Shown here piece by piece: positions 34,615-44,866 of a stretch of 64,000 bases of DNA; position 1 is the first letter of the stretch, and each line of letters opens with the position of its first letter. Made by a program: the position numbers and the translations under genes. The notes beneath the pieces are model-generated. The model searched no databases, was not told where the DNA came from, and was given only the letters and a program-made list of their open reading frames with translations. Origin of the DNA: Pseudomonas sp. S09G 359. Its GTDB lineage: Bacteria > Pseudomonadota > Gammaproteobacteria > Pseudomonadales > Pseudomonadaceae. The stretch covers positions 700,501-764,500 of the forward strand of contig NZ_CP025263.1 in NCBI RefSeq assembly GCF_002843605.1. The letters are read 5' to 3'.

Positions 34615-36222
34615 TCAGTGACGGAAGTGGCGCATGCCGGTGAAGACCATGGCGATGCCGGCTTCGTCGGCTGCAGCGATGACTTCTGCATCACGCATCG
34701 AGCCGCCTGGTTGAATCACAGCCGTTACGCCGGCTTTCGCGGCGTTGTCCAGGCCGTCACGGAACGGGAAGAACGCATCAGACGCCATCACCGAACCCAC
34801 GACCTGCAAACCGGCGTGCTCGGCCTTTATCGCAGCGATACGCGCCGAGTTCACACGGCTCATCTGGCCGGCGCCGACACCGATGGTCTGGCGGTTCTTG
34901 GCGTAGACGATGGCGTTGGATTTAACGTACTTGGCCACTTTCCAGGCGAAGATCAGGTCGTTGATCTCTTGCTCGGTCGGCGCACGCTTGGTCACGACTG
35001 TAAGGTCTTCGCTGCCGATCATGCCAATGTCGCGGCTTTGTACCAGCAGGCCGCCGTTGACGCGCTTGTAGTCCCAGGCCGCGGCACGCTCAGCCGACCA
35101 CTCGCCACAGGCCAGCAGGCGTACGTTGGCCTTGGCGGCGACGATGGCGCGGGCTTCTGCGCTCACGCTCGGGGCGATGATCACTTCCACGAACTGACGC
35201 TCAACGATCGCTTTAGCGGTTTCGGCATCCAACTCGCGGTTGAAGGCGATGATGCCGCCGAACGCGGATTCGGTGTCGGTGGCGTAGGCCAGTTCGTAGG
35301 CCTGGCGAATACCGCCTTCAGCGTCCGGGCTGACGGCTACGCCGCACGGGTTGGCGTGCTTGACGATCACGCAGGCCGGCTTGACGAAGCTTTTCACACA
35401 TTCCAGCGCGGCGTCGGTGTCGGCCACGTTGTTGTAGGACAGTTCTTTGCCTTGCAACTGGGTTGCGGTGGCGATGCCGACTTCGGCCGGCTTGGCTTCC
35501 ACGTAGAACGCCGCGCTCTGGTGCGGGTTCTCGCCGTAGCGCATTTCCTGGGCCTTGATGAACTGGCTGTTGAAGGTCCGCGGGAACTGGCTGCGGCCTT
35601 CGGTGCTGAGGGTTTCAGCCGCCTGGTTCACGGTGCCCATGTAGTTGGCGATCATGCCGTCGTAGGCGGCGGTGTGTTCGAACGCCTTGAGCATCAGGTC
35701 GAAGCGCTGGGCGTAGGTCAGGCCGCCGGCTTTCAGGCTTTCCAATACTTGCGCGTAGTCGCTGGCGTTGACCACGATGGCCACGTCTTTGTGGTTCTTG
35801 GCCGCGGAGCGAACCATGGTCGGGCCGCCGATATCGATGTTTTCGATGGCGGTCGGCAGGTCGCAGCCTGGCTTGTTGATGGTGGCTTCGAACGGGTAGA
35901 GGTTAACGGCCACCAGGTCGATCGGCTTGATGCCGTGCTCGGTCATGATGGCGTCGTCGATACCGCGACGGCCGAGGATGCCGCCGTGGATTTTCGGGTG
36001 CAGGGTCTTGACCCGACCGTCCATCATTTCTGCGAAGCCGGTGTAGTCCGCCACTTCCACTGCGGCCACGCCGTTGTCCTGCAGCAGTTTGAAGGTCCCG
36101 CCCGTGGAGAGGATTTCCACGCCCAGGGCTTCCAGCTCCCGGGCAAATTCGAGGATCCCGGTCTTGTCGGAGACACTGATCAAGGCGCGGCGGATCGGCA
36201 GGCGGGTAGTCTGGTCGGTCAT
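34615..36222 (-). CDS. purH: Bifunctional AICAR formyltransferase/IMP cyclohydrolase PurH
   Basis: About 535 residues, the standard length. Catalyses the last two steps to IMP. The N-terminal MGS-like cyclohydrolase domain begins [20 protein letters not shown] and includes [14 protein letters not shown]; the C-terminal formyltransferase part carries [10 protein letters not shown] and the ending [19 protein letters not shown] at 36222 is chosen by alignment of the N-terminus with the family and a GGAAAT site; in-frame ATGs at 36231 and 36255 lie upstream. Only about 30 bases separate it from the fis terminator. Confidence 0.97.
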   Translation of the reverse strand: MTDQTTRLPIRRALISVSDKTGILEFARELEALGVEILSTGGTFKLLQDNGVAAVEVADYTGFAEMMDGRVKTLHPKIHGGILGRRGIDDAIMTEHGIKPIDLVAVNLYPFEATINKPGCDLPTAIENIDIGGPTMVRSAAKNHKDVAIVVNASDYAQVLESLKAGGLTYAQRFDLMLKAFEHTAAYDGMIANYMGTVNQAAETLSTEGRSQFPRTFNSQFIKAQEMRYGENPHQSAAFYVEAKPAEVGIATATQLQGKELSYNNVADTDAALECVKSFVKPACVIVKHANPCGVAVSPDAEGGIRQAYELAYATDTESAFGGIIAFNRELDAETAKAIVERQFVEVIIAPSVSAEARAIVAAKANVRLLACGEWSAERAAAWDYKRVNGGLLVQSRDIGMIGSEDLTVVTKRAPTEQEINDLIFAWKVAKYVKSNAIVYAKNRQTIGVGAGQMSRVNSARIAAIKAEHAGLQVVGSVMASDAFFPFRDGLDNAAKAGVTAVIQPGGSMRDAEVIAAADEAGIAMVFTGMRHFRH

Positions 36223-36254
36223 TTCAATTTCCATCAAAAGCAAAGGAGTCAGCA

Positions 36255-36285
36255 AAAAAGGCGACCGGTTTTACGCGGGCGCCTT
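36255..36285 (-). terminator. Rho-independent terminator after fis
   Basis: On the minus strand AAAGGCG pairs with CGCCTTT across a 16-base loop and is followed by TTTTTT. Lies about 20 bases beyond the fis stop and just before purH, so purH must have its own start site or rely on read-through. Confidence 0.8.
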
Positions 36286-36303
36286 TCTGGTTTGATTGAA
36301 TGC

Positions 36304-36624
36304 TTACAGCAAATCGTATTGTTTGAGCTTTTTGCGCAGGGTGCCACGGTTGAGGCCCAGCAGCTCACTGGCTTTGGTCTGGTTGCCCTTGACGTAGTTC
36401 ATCACGCTTTCGAGCAAGGGCGCCTCGACTTCGGAGAGCACCAGGTTGTACACGTCCGTGACGGAAGCGCCCTCAAGGTGGGCGAAATAATTGTGCAGCG
36501 CCTTCTCGACACTCCCGCGAAGGGTCTGGCCTTCTTCGCTCGGCGTGTTGAGGTGCTGTTTCAAATTGACGTTGTCGCTCACGGGTGTTGTTCCACTCAC
36601 TAAAGTCTCGGTCATCATCGTCAT
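36304..36624 (-). CDS. fis: Nucleoid protein Fis
   Basis: About 106 residues. DNA-bending regulator of rRNA, virulence and growth-phase genes. The C-terminal helix-turn-helix [31 protein letters not shown] is the Fis signature; the N-terminus ([20 protein letters not shown]) is the longer pseudomonad type. The ATG overlaps the dusB stop by four bases (ATGA), so fis is translated with dusB, the classical dusB-fis operon. Confidence 0.97.
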   Translation of the reverse strand: MTMMTETLVSGTTPVSDNVNLKQHLNTPSEEGQTLRGSVEKALHNYFAHLEGASVTDVYNLVLSEVEAPLLESVMNYVKGNQTKASELLGLNRGTLRKKLKQYDLL

Positions 36625-37634
36625 GCGGCCACCCCCTCTCCGTCCCCTGTCCCCAGGCTCTTGTAACGCTCGCTGAAAAACTCACGAACGTTGGCGCACT
36701 GTGCTTCCGTATCATCCAAACGATTGAAGTGGGCGCGAAACTCCCTGGCGCCCGGCAAGGTTGCGAGATACCAGCCGACATGCTTGCGAGCAATGCGTAC
36801 TCCCATCACGTCTCCATAGAAGGCGTGCAGGGCGGCCAGATGCTCTAGCAGAATACGTTCCACCTCGATCAGCTCCGGTGCCGGCAAGACCTCGCCGGTA
36901 CGCAGAAAGTGCTCGATCTCACGAAAAATCCACGGTCGCCCCTGGGCGGCCCGGCCAATCAACAAGCCATCGGCACCGGTTGCGTGCAGCACGCGCCGGG
37001 CTTTCTCGGCTGAATCGATATCGCCATTGGCAAACACCGGCATCGACACCGCCTGCTTGATCGCGGCGATGGTGTCGTACTCGGCTTTACCGGTGTACAG
37101 ATCGGCGCGGGTGCGGCCATGCACCGCCAGCGCTGTAATACCTGCCTGTTCGGCGATCTTCGCCACCGTCAGGCCGTTCTTGTTGTCCCGGTCCCAGCCG
37201 GTGCGAATCTTCAGGGTTACCGGCACATCCACTGCGGCAACAACGGCCTGCAGGATCTCGGCAACCAACTGTTCGTCCTTCAACAAGGCGGAACCGGCGG
37301 CCTTGTTACACACCTTCTTGGCCGGGCAGCCCATGTTGATATCAATGATCTGTGCGCCCAACTCCACGTTGGCCCGGGCCGCATCCGCGAGCATCTGTGC
37401 ATCACCCCCGGCGATCTGTACCGAGCGGGGCTCGGGATCACCTTCGTGGATCATGCGCATCCGCGATTTGCGGGTGTTCCACAAGCTCATGTCGCTGGTG
37501 ACCATTTCCGAGACTACTAGACCCGCGCCCAAACGCTTGCACAGCTGACGAAAGGGCTGGTCGGTGACGCCCGCCATAGGGGCGAGAATCAAGCCGTTCT
37601 GCAATGTATATGGGCCGATGCGTACCGCCGACAT
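36621..37634 (-). CDS. dusB: tRNA-dihydrouridine synthase DusB
   Basis: About 337 residues. FMN-dependent reduction of uridines in the tRNA D-loop. [20 protein letters not shown] near the start, the active-site cysteine in [17 protein letters not shown], and VKIRTGWD-like [10 protein letters not shown] are visible. First gene of the dusB-fis operon. A sigma-70 type promoter with a 17-base spacer is proposed about 50 bases upstream. Confidence 0.95.
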   Translation of the reverse strand: MSAVRIGPYTLQNGLILAPMAGVTDQPFRQLCKRLGAGLVVSEMVTSDMSLWNTRKSRMRMIHEGDPEPRSVQIAGGDAQMLADAARANVELGAQIIDINMGCPAKKVCNKAAGSALLKDEQLVAEILQAVVAAVDVPVTLKIRTGWDRDNKNGLTVAKIAEQAGITALAVHGRTRADLYTGKAEYDTIAAIKQAVSMPVFANGDIDSAEKARRVLHATGADGLLIGRAAQGRPWIFREIEHFLRTGEVLPAPELIEVERILLEHLAALHAFYGDVMGVRIARKHVGWYLATLPGAREFRAHFNRLDDTEAQCANVREFFSERYKSLGTGDGEGVAA

Positions 37635-37685
37635 AGGACTTCCCTGTTGTGGGGCCGGATCATTAGAGTTCGAAAAAGGGTTGGC

Positions 37686-37714
37686 ATGATACCCGCTCTC
37701 GATGACTGGATAAA
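37686..37714 (-). promoter_or_regulatory. Candidate sigma-70 promoter of dusB-fis
   Basis: Minus strand: TATCAT as -10 (37686-37691) and TTTATC as a weak -35 (37709-37714), 17 bases apart, about 50 bases before the dusB ATG. Confidence 0.45.
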
Positions 37715-37819
37715 GGCTGAATTGGATAAAATCTGAACAGTTATTTCTTTATCGCTGCCGGTTTGGTTGCGCAACGCCAAGTCAAGAATTTGCCGTCAAG
37801 CCTCAGCACATCACCCGAT

Positions 37820-39061
37820 TCACTCGGGCGAGTGGAAGCTCAGGCTGTAATTCACGGCTTTATTGCCCGGATCGAGAATATCCAGGGAGATATGGATTGG
37901 GGTCTGCGAGGGCATTTCGCTGACGCCGGCCAGCTCGCCGCTGAGGTATTCGGCGGGCTTGAAGCGACGGCTGGCGATCAGGCCGCCGTTCATGTCGGCA
38001 AAGCGCAACTCCAGCAGCGGAAAGGGCTGGGAGAAGGTCGCGCGGTTGTAGATGATCGCATCCACCACCAGCGCCCCGGCGAATTCCGGGTGGCTGCGCA
38101 CCACCAGGTTGCTGCTCTTGATGTGGGCGATATCGACCCGTGACGGCACGGTGCAACCCAGTGTGGGGCACAGTTGCTGGAACCATGGGCGGTAGGCGTC
38201 CTGGCGGGCCAGGTCGTCGAACTGGTAAGCGATGTACTGGCCGGCGAGGCCGGCGGCGGCGATCAATACCAGCAGGATCCACACCAGGCGTCGACCCAGG
38301 CTCGACGGGCGTTTGTGCGCGTAGAGGTGCAGCGGGTCGTCTTCCAGGTCCTGGAGCACGTCGTCGTGCACGCTGGCTTCGGCGCGCAGGCGCTTGCGAC
38401 GCGGCTGCGGGCGTTCTTCTGGCTCGTGTTCGTCTGCCGCATGGGTCAGGGGCGTGAAGGGTGGGTCTGCGTTGTCGTCATCCGGCAGCGAACGCAACGG
38501 CGGCTCATCGTCGATATCGTCGGGGTGAAACGACATGGACGGTTCGGTGCGCTGTTTGGTCGCGGGCTCGGGGTCTTCTTCGGTGGCCTGGGCGCGTTCT
38601 TCTGGCGGCTCGCTGAACAGGCTGGCGGCCCATTTCTCTTCCTCGGCCTTGACGGTATCGCGGCTGGCGCTGAGGGCGTCTTCCTTCTGCCGGCGGTCGG
38701 AGCCGGACTGACGGCGCTCCGCATTCACTGGGAGCGTATGCTGAATCTCGCGGCGTTCCAGCTTGGCCAGCTCTTCGTCCAGGTCCAGGTTGTCCAGGTC
38801 CAGCTCTTCGGCGGTCCACTGTTTCTGGCTGATAGCCCGCGGGGCATCGAGGGTGGGCTCCGGGATCGGCTCGGCGACGGTCGGCTGTTCAGTTGGCGCA
38901 GCAGATGCTTGAGCGCGCTGCTCCAACAACTGGCGCACCGCGTTGAATACTTGCAGGCACGAACCGCAGCGCACCACGCCACGGGCCGCGCTCAATTGAG
39001 CGTGGTTGACGCGAAAGCGCGCTTGGCAATGTGGGCACTGGGTGACGAAACTGTCGGTCAT
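37820..39061 (-). CDS. Zinc-ribbon DUF3426 membrane protein
   Basis: About 413 residues. The N-terminus has a zinc ribbon of the MJ0042 type, with CPHCQARFRV and RCGSCLQVF giving four cysteines. A long acidic, low-complexity middle (about 70-240) follows, then a single membrane helix (RLVWILLVLIAAAGLAGQYI, around residue 260) and a C-terminal DUF3426 domain of about 130 residues, probably periplasmic. Function unknown. ATG at 39061 begins the zinc ribbon. It sits between prmA and dusB as in P. aeruginosa; an operon with prmA is likely (30-base gap). Confidence 0.9.
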   Translation of the reverse strand: MTDSFVTQCPHCQARFRVNHAQLSAARGVVRCGSCLQVFNAVRQLLEQRAQASAAPTEQPTVAEPIPEPTLDAPRAISQKQWTAEELDLDNLDLDEELAKLERREIQHTLPVNAERRQSGSDRRQKEDALSASRDTVKAEEEKWAASLFSEPPEERAQATEEDPEPATKQRTEPSMSFHPDDIDDEPPLRSLPDDDNADPPFTPLTHAADEHEPEERPQPRRKRLRAEASVHDDVLQDLEDDPLHLYAHKRPSSLGRRLVWILLVLIAAAGLAGQYIAYQFDDLARQDAYRPWFQQLCPTLGCTVPSRVDIAHIKSSNLVVRSHPEFAGALVVDAIIYNRATFSQPFPLLELRFADMNGGLIASRRFKPAEYLSGELAGVSEMPSQTPIHISLDILDPGNKAVNYSLSFHSPE

Positions 39062-39091
39062 GCGGCCATCCGATTCAGGCAAGCGCTCATT

Positions 39092-39970
39092 CTAGCGCCG
39101 ACGCCCGCTGATGCGTACCCAGCCATCGCGGTTGGCGATAGGGTCCAGCTCGAAATCCTTGGCATAGGCGGCGGCCACGTCTTCGCCCTGTTCGGCGAGG
39201 ATGCCTGACAGCGCCAGGCGCCCACCCGGCTTGACCAGGCTCGACAGCTGCGGCGCCAGGGATACCAGCGGGCCGGCGAGGATATTGGCCACCAGCACAT
39301 CGGCCTGCACCTGGGGCAAATCTTCCGGCAGGTAGAGTGGGAATTTGCCTTCAGCAATGTTGTTGCGCCCGGCGTTGTCGCGGGAGGCTTCCAGGGCTTG
39401 TACGTCGATGTCGGTACCCACGGCTTCCTTGGCGCCCAGCAGCAGGGCGGCAATCGCCAGGATCCCCGAGCCACAGCCGAAGTCCAGCACGTTGCTGTCG
39501 GTCAGGTCCTGACCGTCGAGCCATTCCAGGCACAGCGCAGTGGTGGGGTGGGTGCCGGTGCCGAAGGCCAGGCCCGGGTCCAGCAGCAGGTTGACCGCCT
39601 CCGGCTCCGGCGCGGCGTGCCAGCTTGGTACGATCCACAGGCGCTGGCCGAAACGCATCGGCTGGAAGTTGTCCATCCAGCAGCGTTCCCAGTCCTGGTC
39701 TTCGATCACTTCGCTGTGATGCTCGGGCAGCGGGCCGCCGGTGAGCAGTTCCATATGGGCCAGCACGGCGGCGGCATCGGTGCCGTCTTCGAACAGGGCC
39801 AGCAAATGGGTGTGGGACCACAGCGGGGTGGTGTTGAGTTCCGGTTCGAAGATCGGTTGGTCTTCGGCGTCCATGAAGGTCACCGACACGGCGCCGACTT
39901 CGAGGAAAGCGTCTTCGTAGGTTTCGGCTTGTTCTGGGCTGATGGCGAGACGGACTTGCAGCCAAGGCAT
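39092..39970 (-). CDS. prmA: Ribosomal protein L11 methyltransferase PrmA
   Basis: About 292 residues. Methylates L11 lysines and the N-terminal amine using [23 protein letters not shown] at the start and the motif [20 protein letters not shown] (SAM site), then [11 protein letters not shown], are typical. ATG at 39970 matches the family start; an earlier open frame passes through a REP element and is not coding. Upstream of the DUF3426 gene on the same strand. Confidence 0.96.
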   Translation of the reverse strand: MPWLQVRLAISPEQAETYEDAFLEVGAVSVTFMDAEDQPIFEPELNTTPLWSHTHLLALFEDGTDAAAVLAHMELLTGGPLPEHHSEVIEDQDWERCWMDNFQPMRFGQRLWIVPSWHAAPEPEAVNLLLDPGLAFGTGTHPTTALCLEWLDGQDLTDSNVLDFGCGSGILAIAALLLGAKEAVGTDIDVQALEASRDNAGRNNIAEGKFPLYLPEDLPQVQADVLVANILAGPLVSLAPQLSSLVKPGGRLALSGILAEQGEDVAAAYAKDFELDPIANRDGWVRISGRRR

Positions 39971-40076
39971 GGCGGGCACCTTTGAAAAAATTGAATGTGC
40001 GACGGGTGGGCCGCGAAAGCGCGCAAGTTTACGCGAGAGCAGGGCAGAAGACGACACTGCTGACGGTACACCGGCT

Positions 40077-40170
40077 AAATGTGGGAAGGGGCTTGCCCCC
40101 GATAGCGGTGGATCAGTGACAGATATTGAGGCTGGCACACCGCCATCGGGGGCAAGCCCCTCCCACATTT
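40077..40170. repeat. REPIN, CCCGATxxCGG class
   Basis: Inverted arms GTGGGAAGGGGCTTGCCCCC and GGGGGCAAGCCCCTCCCAC around about 40 bases, between prmA and accC. Confidence 0.92.
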
Positions 40171-40192
40171 TTGATTTGTGTACATCCCAGAA

Positions 40193-40224
40193 ACAACAAA
40201 GCCGCCCGAAGGCGGCTTTGTTGG
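40193..40224 (-). terminator. Rho-independent terminator after accC
   Basis: Perfect stem AAAGCCGCC / GGCGGCTTT with loop CGAA, flanked by ACAA and TTGT. About ten bases beyond the accC stop, closing the aroQ-accB-accC unit. Confidence 0.85.
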
Positions 40225-40233
40225 GTGGAACGC

Positions 40234-41595
40234 TTACTGGTTGGCCAGCTTGTGTTCCAGGTAGTGAATGTTCACACCACCTTCGCAGAAGCCTTCATCA
40301 CGAACCAGGTCCCGATGCAGCGGGATGTTGGTCTTGATGCCGTCTACCACGATTTCGTCCAGGGCATTGCGCATGCGGGCCATCGCCTCGTCGCGGGTGG
40401 CGCCCCAGGTGATCAGCTTGCCGATCAGCGAGTCGTAGTTGGACGGAACCTTGTAGCCGCTGTACAGGTGCGAATCCACACGTACGCCGTTGCCGCCGGG
40501 GGCGTGGAAATGCTTGACCAGGCCAGGGCTTGGGATAAAGGTTTTCGGGTCTTCGGCGTTGATGCGGCACTCCAGGGAGTGGCCGTGCATCTTCACGTCG
40601 TCCTGGGTGAACGACAGCACGTTACCGGCGGCGATGCTGAGCATCTCCTTGACGATGTCGATACCGGTGACCATCTCCGAAACCGGGTGCTCTACCTGCA
40701 CGCGAGTGTTCATCTCGATGAAGTAGAAACGGCCGTTCTCGTACAGGAACTCAAAGGTACCGGCGCCACGGTAGTTGATGTCGATGCACGCCTTGACGCA
40801 GCGAGCCAGCACTTCCTGGCGAGCGGTTTCATCCAGGCCCGGTGCCGGCGCTTCTTCCAACACCTTCTGGTGACGACGTTGCAGCGAGCAATCGCGGTCG
40901 CCCAGGTGGATGGCGTGGCCCTGGCCGTCGGACAGTACCTGGACTTCCACGTGACGTGGGTTGGTCAGGTACTTTTCCAGGTAGACCATCGGGTTGCCGA
41001 ACCAGGCGCCTGCTTCGGAGCGGGTCTGCTTGGCGGCTTCGATCAGGTCTTCTTCCTTGTGCACCACGCGCATGCCGCGACCACCACCGCCACCGGCGGC
41101 CTTGATGATCACCGGGTAACCGACTTCGCGACCAATGCGCAGGGCGGTTTCCTCGTCTTCCGGCAGTGGGCCGTCGGAGCCAGGCACGGTTGGCACACCG
41201 GCTGCGATCATGGCGTCCTTGGCCGAGACCTTGTCGCCCATCAGGCGAATGGTTTCGGCTTTAGGGCCAATGAAGGCAAACCCGGATTTTTCCACCTGTT
41301 CGGCGAAATCGGCGTTTTCCGCGAGGAAGCCGTAGCCCGGGTGGATGCCATCAGCGCCGGTCACTTCAGCAGCGGCGATGATGTTCGAGACTTTCAGGTA
41401 CGAGTTCGTGGCCAGTGGCGGGCCGATGCAGATGCTTTCGTCCGCCAGTTTCACGTGCATCAATTCGGTATCGGCCGTCGAGTAAACAGCGACGGTCTTG
41501 ATGCCCTCTTCCTTACAGGCGCGCAGGATACGCAGCGCGATCTCGCCGCGGTTGGCGATCAGGACTTTTTGCAGTTTCTTCGCAGGTTTCAACAT
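40234..41595 (-). CDS. accC: Acetyl-CoA carboxylase biotin carboxylase subunit AccC
   Basis: About 453 residues. ATP-dependent carboxylation of biotin on AccB, first half-reaction of fatty-acid synthesis. [15 protein letters not shown] opens the protein; the ATP-grasp glycine loop [14 protein letters not shown] and [20 protein letters not shown] are conserved. ATG at 41595 has GGAG 9 bases upstream and fits the family start; an ATG seven codons earlier is possible. Follows accB by 17 bases. Confidence 0.97.
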   Translation of the reverse strand: MLKPAKKLQKVLIANRGEIALRILRACKEEGIKTVAVYSTADTELMHVKLADESICIGPPLATNSYLKVSNIIAAAEVTGADGIHPGYGFLAENADFAEQVEKSGFAFIGPKAETIRLMGDKVSAKDAMIAAGVPTVPGSDGPLPEDEETALRIGREVGYPVIIKAAGGGGGRGMRVVHKEEDLIEAAKQTRSEAGAWFGNPMVYLEKYLTNPRHVEVQVLSDGQGHAIHLGDRDCSLQRRHQKVLEEAPAPGLDETARQEVLARCVKACIDINYRGAGTFEFLYENGRFYFIEMNTRVQVEHPVSEMVTGIDIVKEMLSIAAGNVLSFTQDDVKMHGHSLECRINAEDPKTFIPSPGLVKHFHAPGGNGVRVDSHLYSGYKVPSNYDSLIGKLITWGATRDEAMARMRNALDEIVVDGIKTNIPLHRDLVRDEGFCEGGVNIHYLEHKLANQ

Positions 41596-41612
41596 CGAAG
41601 GCGCTCCGCGGT

Positions 41613-42074
41613 TCAAACGATGGTGAACAGCGGCTGGTCGTACTCAACCGGCTGACCGTTTTCTACCAGGATGGATTCGATGACACCGGCTTTTTCGGCC
41701 GTGATGTGGTTCATCATCTTCATCGCTTCAACGATGCAGATGGTGTCGCCCACTTTCACGGTCTTGCCGACTTCAACGAAGGCTGGCGAGGTCGGTGCCG
41801 GGGTGCGGTAGAAAGTACCGACCATTGGCGACTTGACCACGAAACCGTTCAGCGCTGGCGCGGCCGGTGCTGCAGGAGCAGCGGCAGCAGCAGGGGCGGC
41901 GGCAGGTGCAGCAGCCGGAGCCGGTGCTTGCATCTGTGGCGCGTAGAACTGTTGGGCCGGGGTCTTGCTGTGGCGGCTGATCCGTACGGATTCTTCGCCT
42001 TCCTTGATTTCCAGCTCGTCGATACCGGATTCTTCCAGCAGTTCGATCAGTTTCTTAACTTTACGGATATCCAT
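41613..42074 (-). CDS. accB: Biotin carboxyl carrier protein AccB
   Basis: About 153 residues. An N-terminal domain ([20 protein letters not shown]) is followed by an Ala/Pro-rich flexible linker (about residues 48-75) and the C-terminal biotinyl domain. The acceptor lysine lies in EAMKMM at about position 119. It carries CO2 from AccC to the transferase. Second in the aroQ-accB-accC order, about 25 bases after aroQ. Confidence 0.97.
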   Translation of the reverse strand: MDIRKVKKLIELLEESGIDELEIKEGEESVRISRHSKTPAQQFYAPQMQAPAPAAAPAAAPAAAAAPAAPAAPALNGFVVKSPMVGTFYRTPAPTSPAFVEVGKTVKVGDTICIVEAMKMMNHITAEKAGVIESILVENGQPVEYDQPLFTIV

Positions 42075-42098
42075 GAATCATCAACTCCCAAGGGTCGG

Positions 42099-42554
42099 TC
42101 AGGGGCGCTTGGCCGGTTGTTCAAGTTGTTCCAGGGCGGCCTCCAGGGCCAGTCGGTAACCGCTGGCGCCAAGGCCGCAGATCACACCTACCGCAACGTC
42201 GGAGAAGTAGGAGTGATGGCGGAAAGCTTCGCGTTTGTGCACGTTGGACAAATGCACTTCGATGAATGGGATGCTCACCGCCAGCAACGCGTCACGTAAT
42301 GCAACGCTTGTATGCGTAAAAGCGGCGGGATTGATCAGGATAAAGTCCACACCTTCGCCACGCGCGGCATGGATGCGATCAATCAATTCGTACTCGGCAT
42401 TGCTTTGCAGGTACAGCAGATGGTGGCCGGCTTCACGGGCCCGGCGTTCCAGATCGAGGTTGATCTGATCCAGGGTCACTGCCCCGTAGACGCCCGGTTC
42501 ACGGGTGCCGAGCAGGTTCAGGTTGGGTCCGTGAAGAACCAGTAAGGTCGCCAT
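42099..42554 (-). CDS. aroQ: Type II 3-dehydroquinate dehydratase AroQ
   Basis: About 151 residues. Shikimate pathway step 3. The N-terminus [21 protein letters not shown] carries the catalytic tyrosine loop; the [20 protein letters not shown] and [19 protein letters not shown] segments are typical of type II enzymes. First gene of the aroQ-accB-accC operon. The roughly 300-base region upstream holds a REPIN at its far end and no other gene. Confidence 0.97.
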   Translation of the reverse strand: MATLLVLHGPNLNLLGTREPGVYGAVTLDQINLDLERRAREAGHHLLYLQSNAEYELIDRIHAARGEGVDFILINPAAFTHTSVALRDALLAVSIPFIEVHLSNVHKREAFRHHSYFSDVAVGVICGLGASGYRLALEAALEQLEQPAKRP

Positions 42555-42730
42555 CGGCTGTTCCTTGTTATTGATGTGGGTACGGCAGAACCCGGCGACT
42601 ATGCCGCAAAGCCTTTGTGACTGTCCAGTTCTATGCAGTAGCCAGCACGATTAGCGAGGATAGCGCAAAGTATGTGACCAAGTTGTCCGGTCTGGTCATT
42701 GGCAACACATTTCTGAAAACACCGGAGGGC

Positions 42731-42825
42731 AAATGTGGGAGGGGGCTTGCCCCCGATAGCAGTGTGTCAGTCTCAGTATCTGTAACCGGTCCACCGCTAT
42801 CGGGGGCAAGCCCCCTCCCACATTT
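42731..42825. repeat. REPIN, CCCGATxxCGG class
   Basis: Inverted arms GTGGGAGGGGGCTTGCCCCC in the gap between the aroQ start and the chemoreceptor stop. The rest of that gap (42555-42730) shows no gene. Confidence 0.93.
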
Positions 42826-42851
42826 TGCTCTCCACATGGCAGGAGATGGGC

Positions 42852-44825
42852 TCAAACCCGGAAGGCCTGCACCGCGGTATTGAGCTGCCCACCCAGCACC
42901 AGCAGGTGCTCGCCCTGGCTGCGCCCCTGGCCAATACGCAGCAGATTATCCTCACCCAGCCGATGAATCCGCTCGCTGTTGTCGCGAATCTCACTCACGG
43001 CGCCACTTTGCTGCGCCGTCACATCGGCAATCCGCACGGCGGTGTCGGAAATGGTCTGGATTGCGCCGACGATTTCATCCAGCGCGCCGTCGGCCGCCTG
43101 GGCCTGTTGGGCAGTGGCTTCGGCGTGTTCGACCTGCGCGCGCATGCCTTGCACCGACTGGTGCGCGGCGCTTTGCAGGCCGGCGATCAGGGTCTGGATT
43201 TCGGCGGTGGCGCCGGCTGTGCGTTGCGCCAGCGAGCGCACTTCGTCGGCGACCACGGCAAAGCCACGCCCGGCCTCGCCAGCGCGGGCGGCTTCAATCG
43301 CCGCGTTGAGTGCCAGCAGGTTGGTCTGGTCGGCAATCGAACGAATCACCGTGAGCACGCCGCCGATGGTGGCGGATTCCTCGGCGAGTTTTTCGATCAT
43401 CTGCGCATTTTGCTGCACTTCACCTACCAGGGCGTGCAGGCCGGTCAGGCTCAAGCCGATCACGCGCTGGCCTTGCTCCACCGCCTGGCCCGCGCTGCGG
43501 CTGGCACCGGCAGCCTGGCTGGCGTCGCCGGCCACTTGCTGGATGGTCGCTTCCAGTTCGCCGAGGGAGTCGCGGATCTGCGCGGTGTCCCCGGCCTGGC
43601 GTTCGGCGCCATCGTGCAGGCCGCTGCTCAATTCGGCGAGGGCGCGGCTGCTGCCGGCAACCTCTTCGGCATTCCCGCGAATGGTGCCCACCAGGTCCAC
43701 CAGATAGGCGCGCAGGCGGTTCAGCGAGGCTTCGATGTCGTGCAGTTCGCGGTTGGTCTTGCCCAGGGCGATGGGCTGGCTGAAGTCACCTTCGGCCCAG
43801 GTCGACAGGGCCGGTGCCAGGTTGGTCAGCACCCGCGCCAGTTTGCGCTGCAGGGTGTCGATCAGCAGGGCGATCAGCAGGATCAGGCCAATCATCACGC
43901 CTTGCATCAGGCGCACTTCGCCCTGGATCTTGCCGTGTTGCGCGCGCACCACGGGCTCAAGGCCGGCGATGGCCTGCTGCACGGCGTTGATTTTCAGGCG
44001 GGTGGCGTTGCCCAGGTCGGCACGTTGCTGGATCTGCTCGCGGGTGCGCTTGAGTTCGGCGGGGTAGCGGGTGAGCAGGCTGTTGAGTTCGCGCTTGAGG
44101 TCGACGCCGGTGTCCTGGGCTTCGGTTTTTTCGGTGTTTTCCAGGCCCATCAGCGCGGAAAAATCGTCGGTATTCGATTCGGCGCTGGCTTTGACGCCGA
44201 GCAACGGCAGCGCCTCCAGCACATCCGCCTGCGTGCGGATATTGGCGACTTCACGCTCCACATCAGCGGCCAGCTCGGCGCGGCCGCTGCTCACCAGCTT
44301 GTCACGGGCCAGCGACAACTTGCCCAGGTGCTGCGCAGCGGCCAGCAGCGGCGGCAGGTAGCGCGCGGCGTCCGGCGAGCTGACGCCGAGGGCGTACTGG
44401 CTCAATTGCTCCAGGTTAGCGCCCAGTTCGCGCTCGGCTTGCAGCAGCAAGGCTTGGGGGTCGCCAGCCAGTTTGCCGGCAGCAAGCAGGTCGGTCTTGC
44501 TGAAGGTGTCCAGGTCCGCCAGGCTGGGGCGCAGGCTTTGCGCGAGGTCGGCGGGCAATTCGTCGAGGTGCTGCAGCAGGCTTTCGAGGCTCTGGCTGGC
44601 GCTGCTCAAGCGCAGCGCATCGCCGGTGGCCAGGTAGTCGTCGATATTGCGCGCAGCCTGGTTCTGGAAGGTTTGCGACAGACCCAGGTAGCGCTCCATC
44701 AGCAAATACGGCCGCTCCAGCGCGCGTTGCGACCACCAGAGCGTCGCCCCCAGCGCCAGGCACACGGCCACCAGAAGAAGGGTGTTGAGATTGGTCAGCA
44801 GCTTCAGGCGCATGCGTGGTTTCAA
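42852..44825 (-). CDS. Methyl-accepting chemotaxis protein, CtpL-like
   Basis: About 657 residues. A membrane helix at residues 12-30 ([17 protein letters not shown]) is followed by a large helical periplasmic sensor (about 35-300), a second helix (about 305-322), a HAMP-like linker, and the cytoplasmic signalling hairpin with the conserved tip [20 protein letters not shown]. No C-terminal NWETF-like CheR tether: the end is TAVQAFRV. Position next to gcbA and accBC matches P. aeruginosa ctpL (PA4844), known for taxis to phosphate and chloroanilines; the ligand here is not shown by the sequence. Confidence 0.93.
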   Translation of the reverse strand: MKPRMRLKLLTNLNTLLLVAVCLALGATLWWSQRALERPYLLMERYLGLSQTFQNQAARNIDDYLATGDALRLSSASQSLESLLQHLDELPADLAQSLRPSLADLDTFSKTDLLAAGKLAGDPQALLLQAERELGANLEQLSQYALGVSSPDAARYLPPLLAAAQHLGKLSLARDKLVSSGRAELAADVEREVANIRTQADVLEALPLLGVKASAESNTDDFSALMGLENTEKTEAQDTGVDLKRELNSLLTRYPAELKRTREQIQQRADLGNATRLKINAVQQAIAGLEPVVRAQHGKIQGEVRLMQGVMIGLILLIALLIDTLQRKLARVLTNLAPALSTWAEGDFSQPIALGKTNRELHDIEASLNRLRAYLVDLVGTIRGNAEEVAGSSRALAELSSGLHDGAERQAGDTAQIRDSLGELEATIQQVAGDASQAAGASRSAGQAVEQGQRVIGLSLTGLHALVGEVQQNAQMIEKLAEESATIGGVLTVIRSIADQTNLLALNAAIEAARAGEAGRGFAVVADEVRSLAQRTAGATAEIQTLIAGLQSAAHQSVQGMRAQVEHAEATAQQAQAADGALDEIVGAIQTISDTAVRIADVTAQQSGAVSEIRDNSERIHRLGEDNLLRIGQGRSQGEHLLVLGGQLNTAVQAFRV

Positions 44826-44866
44826 CCGACGGCAAAAGATAAGTGCCTGAAGTTATTGCGTTTTCG

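Noticed and set aside
34543..36603. Open frame of about 686 codons opposite purH
   Set aside because: Antisense shadow of a housekeeping gene; begins in a REP element.
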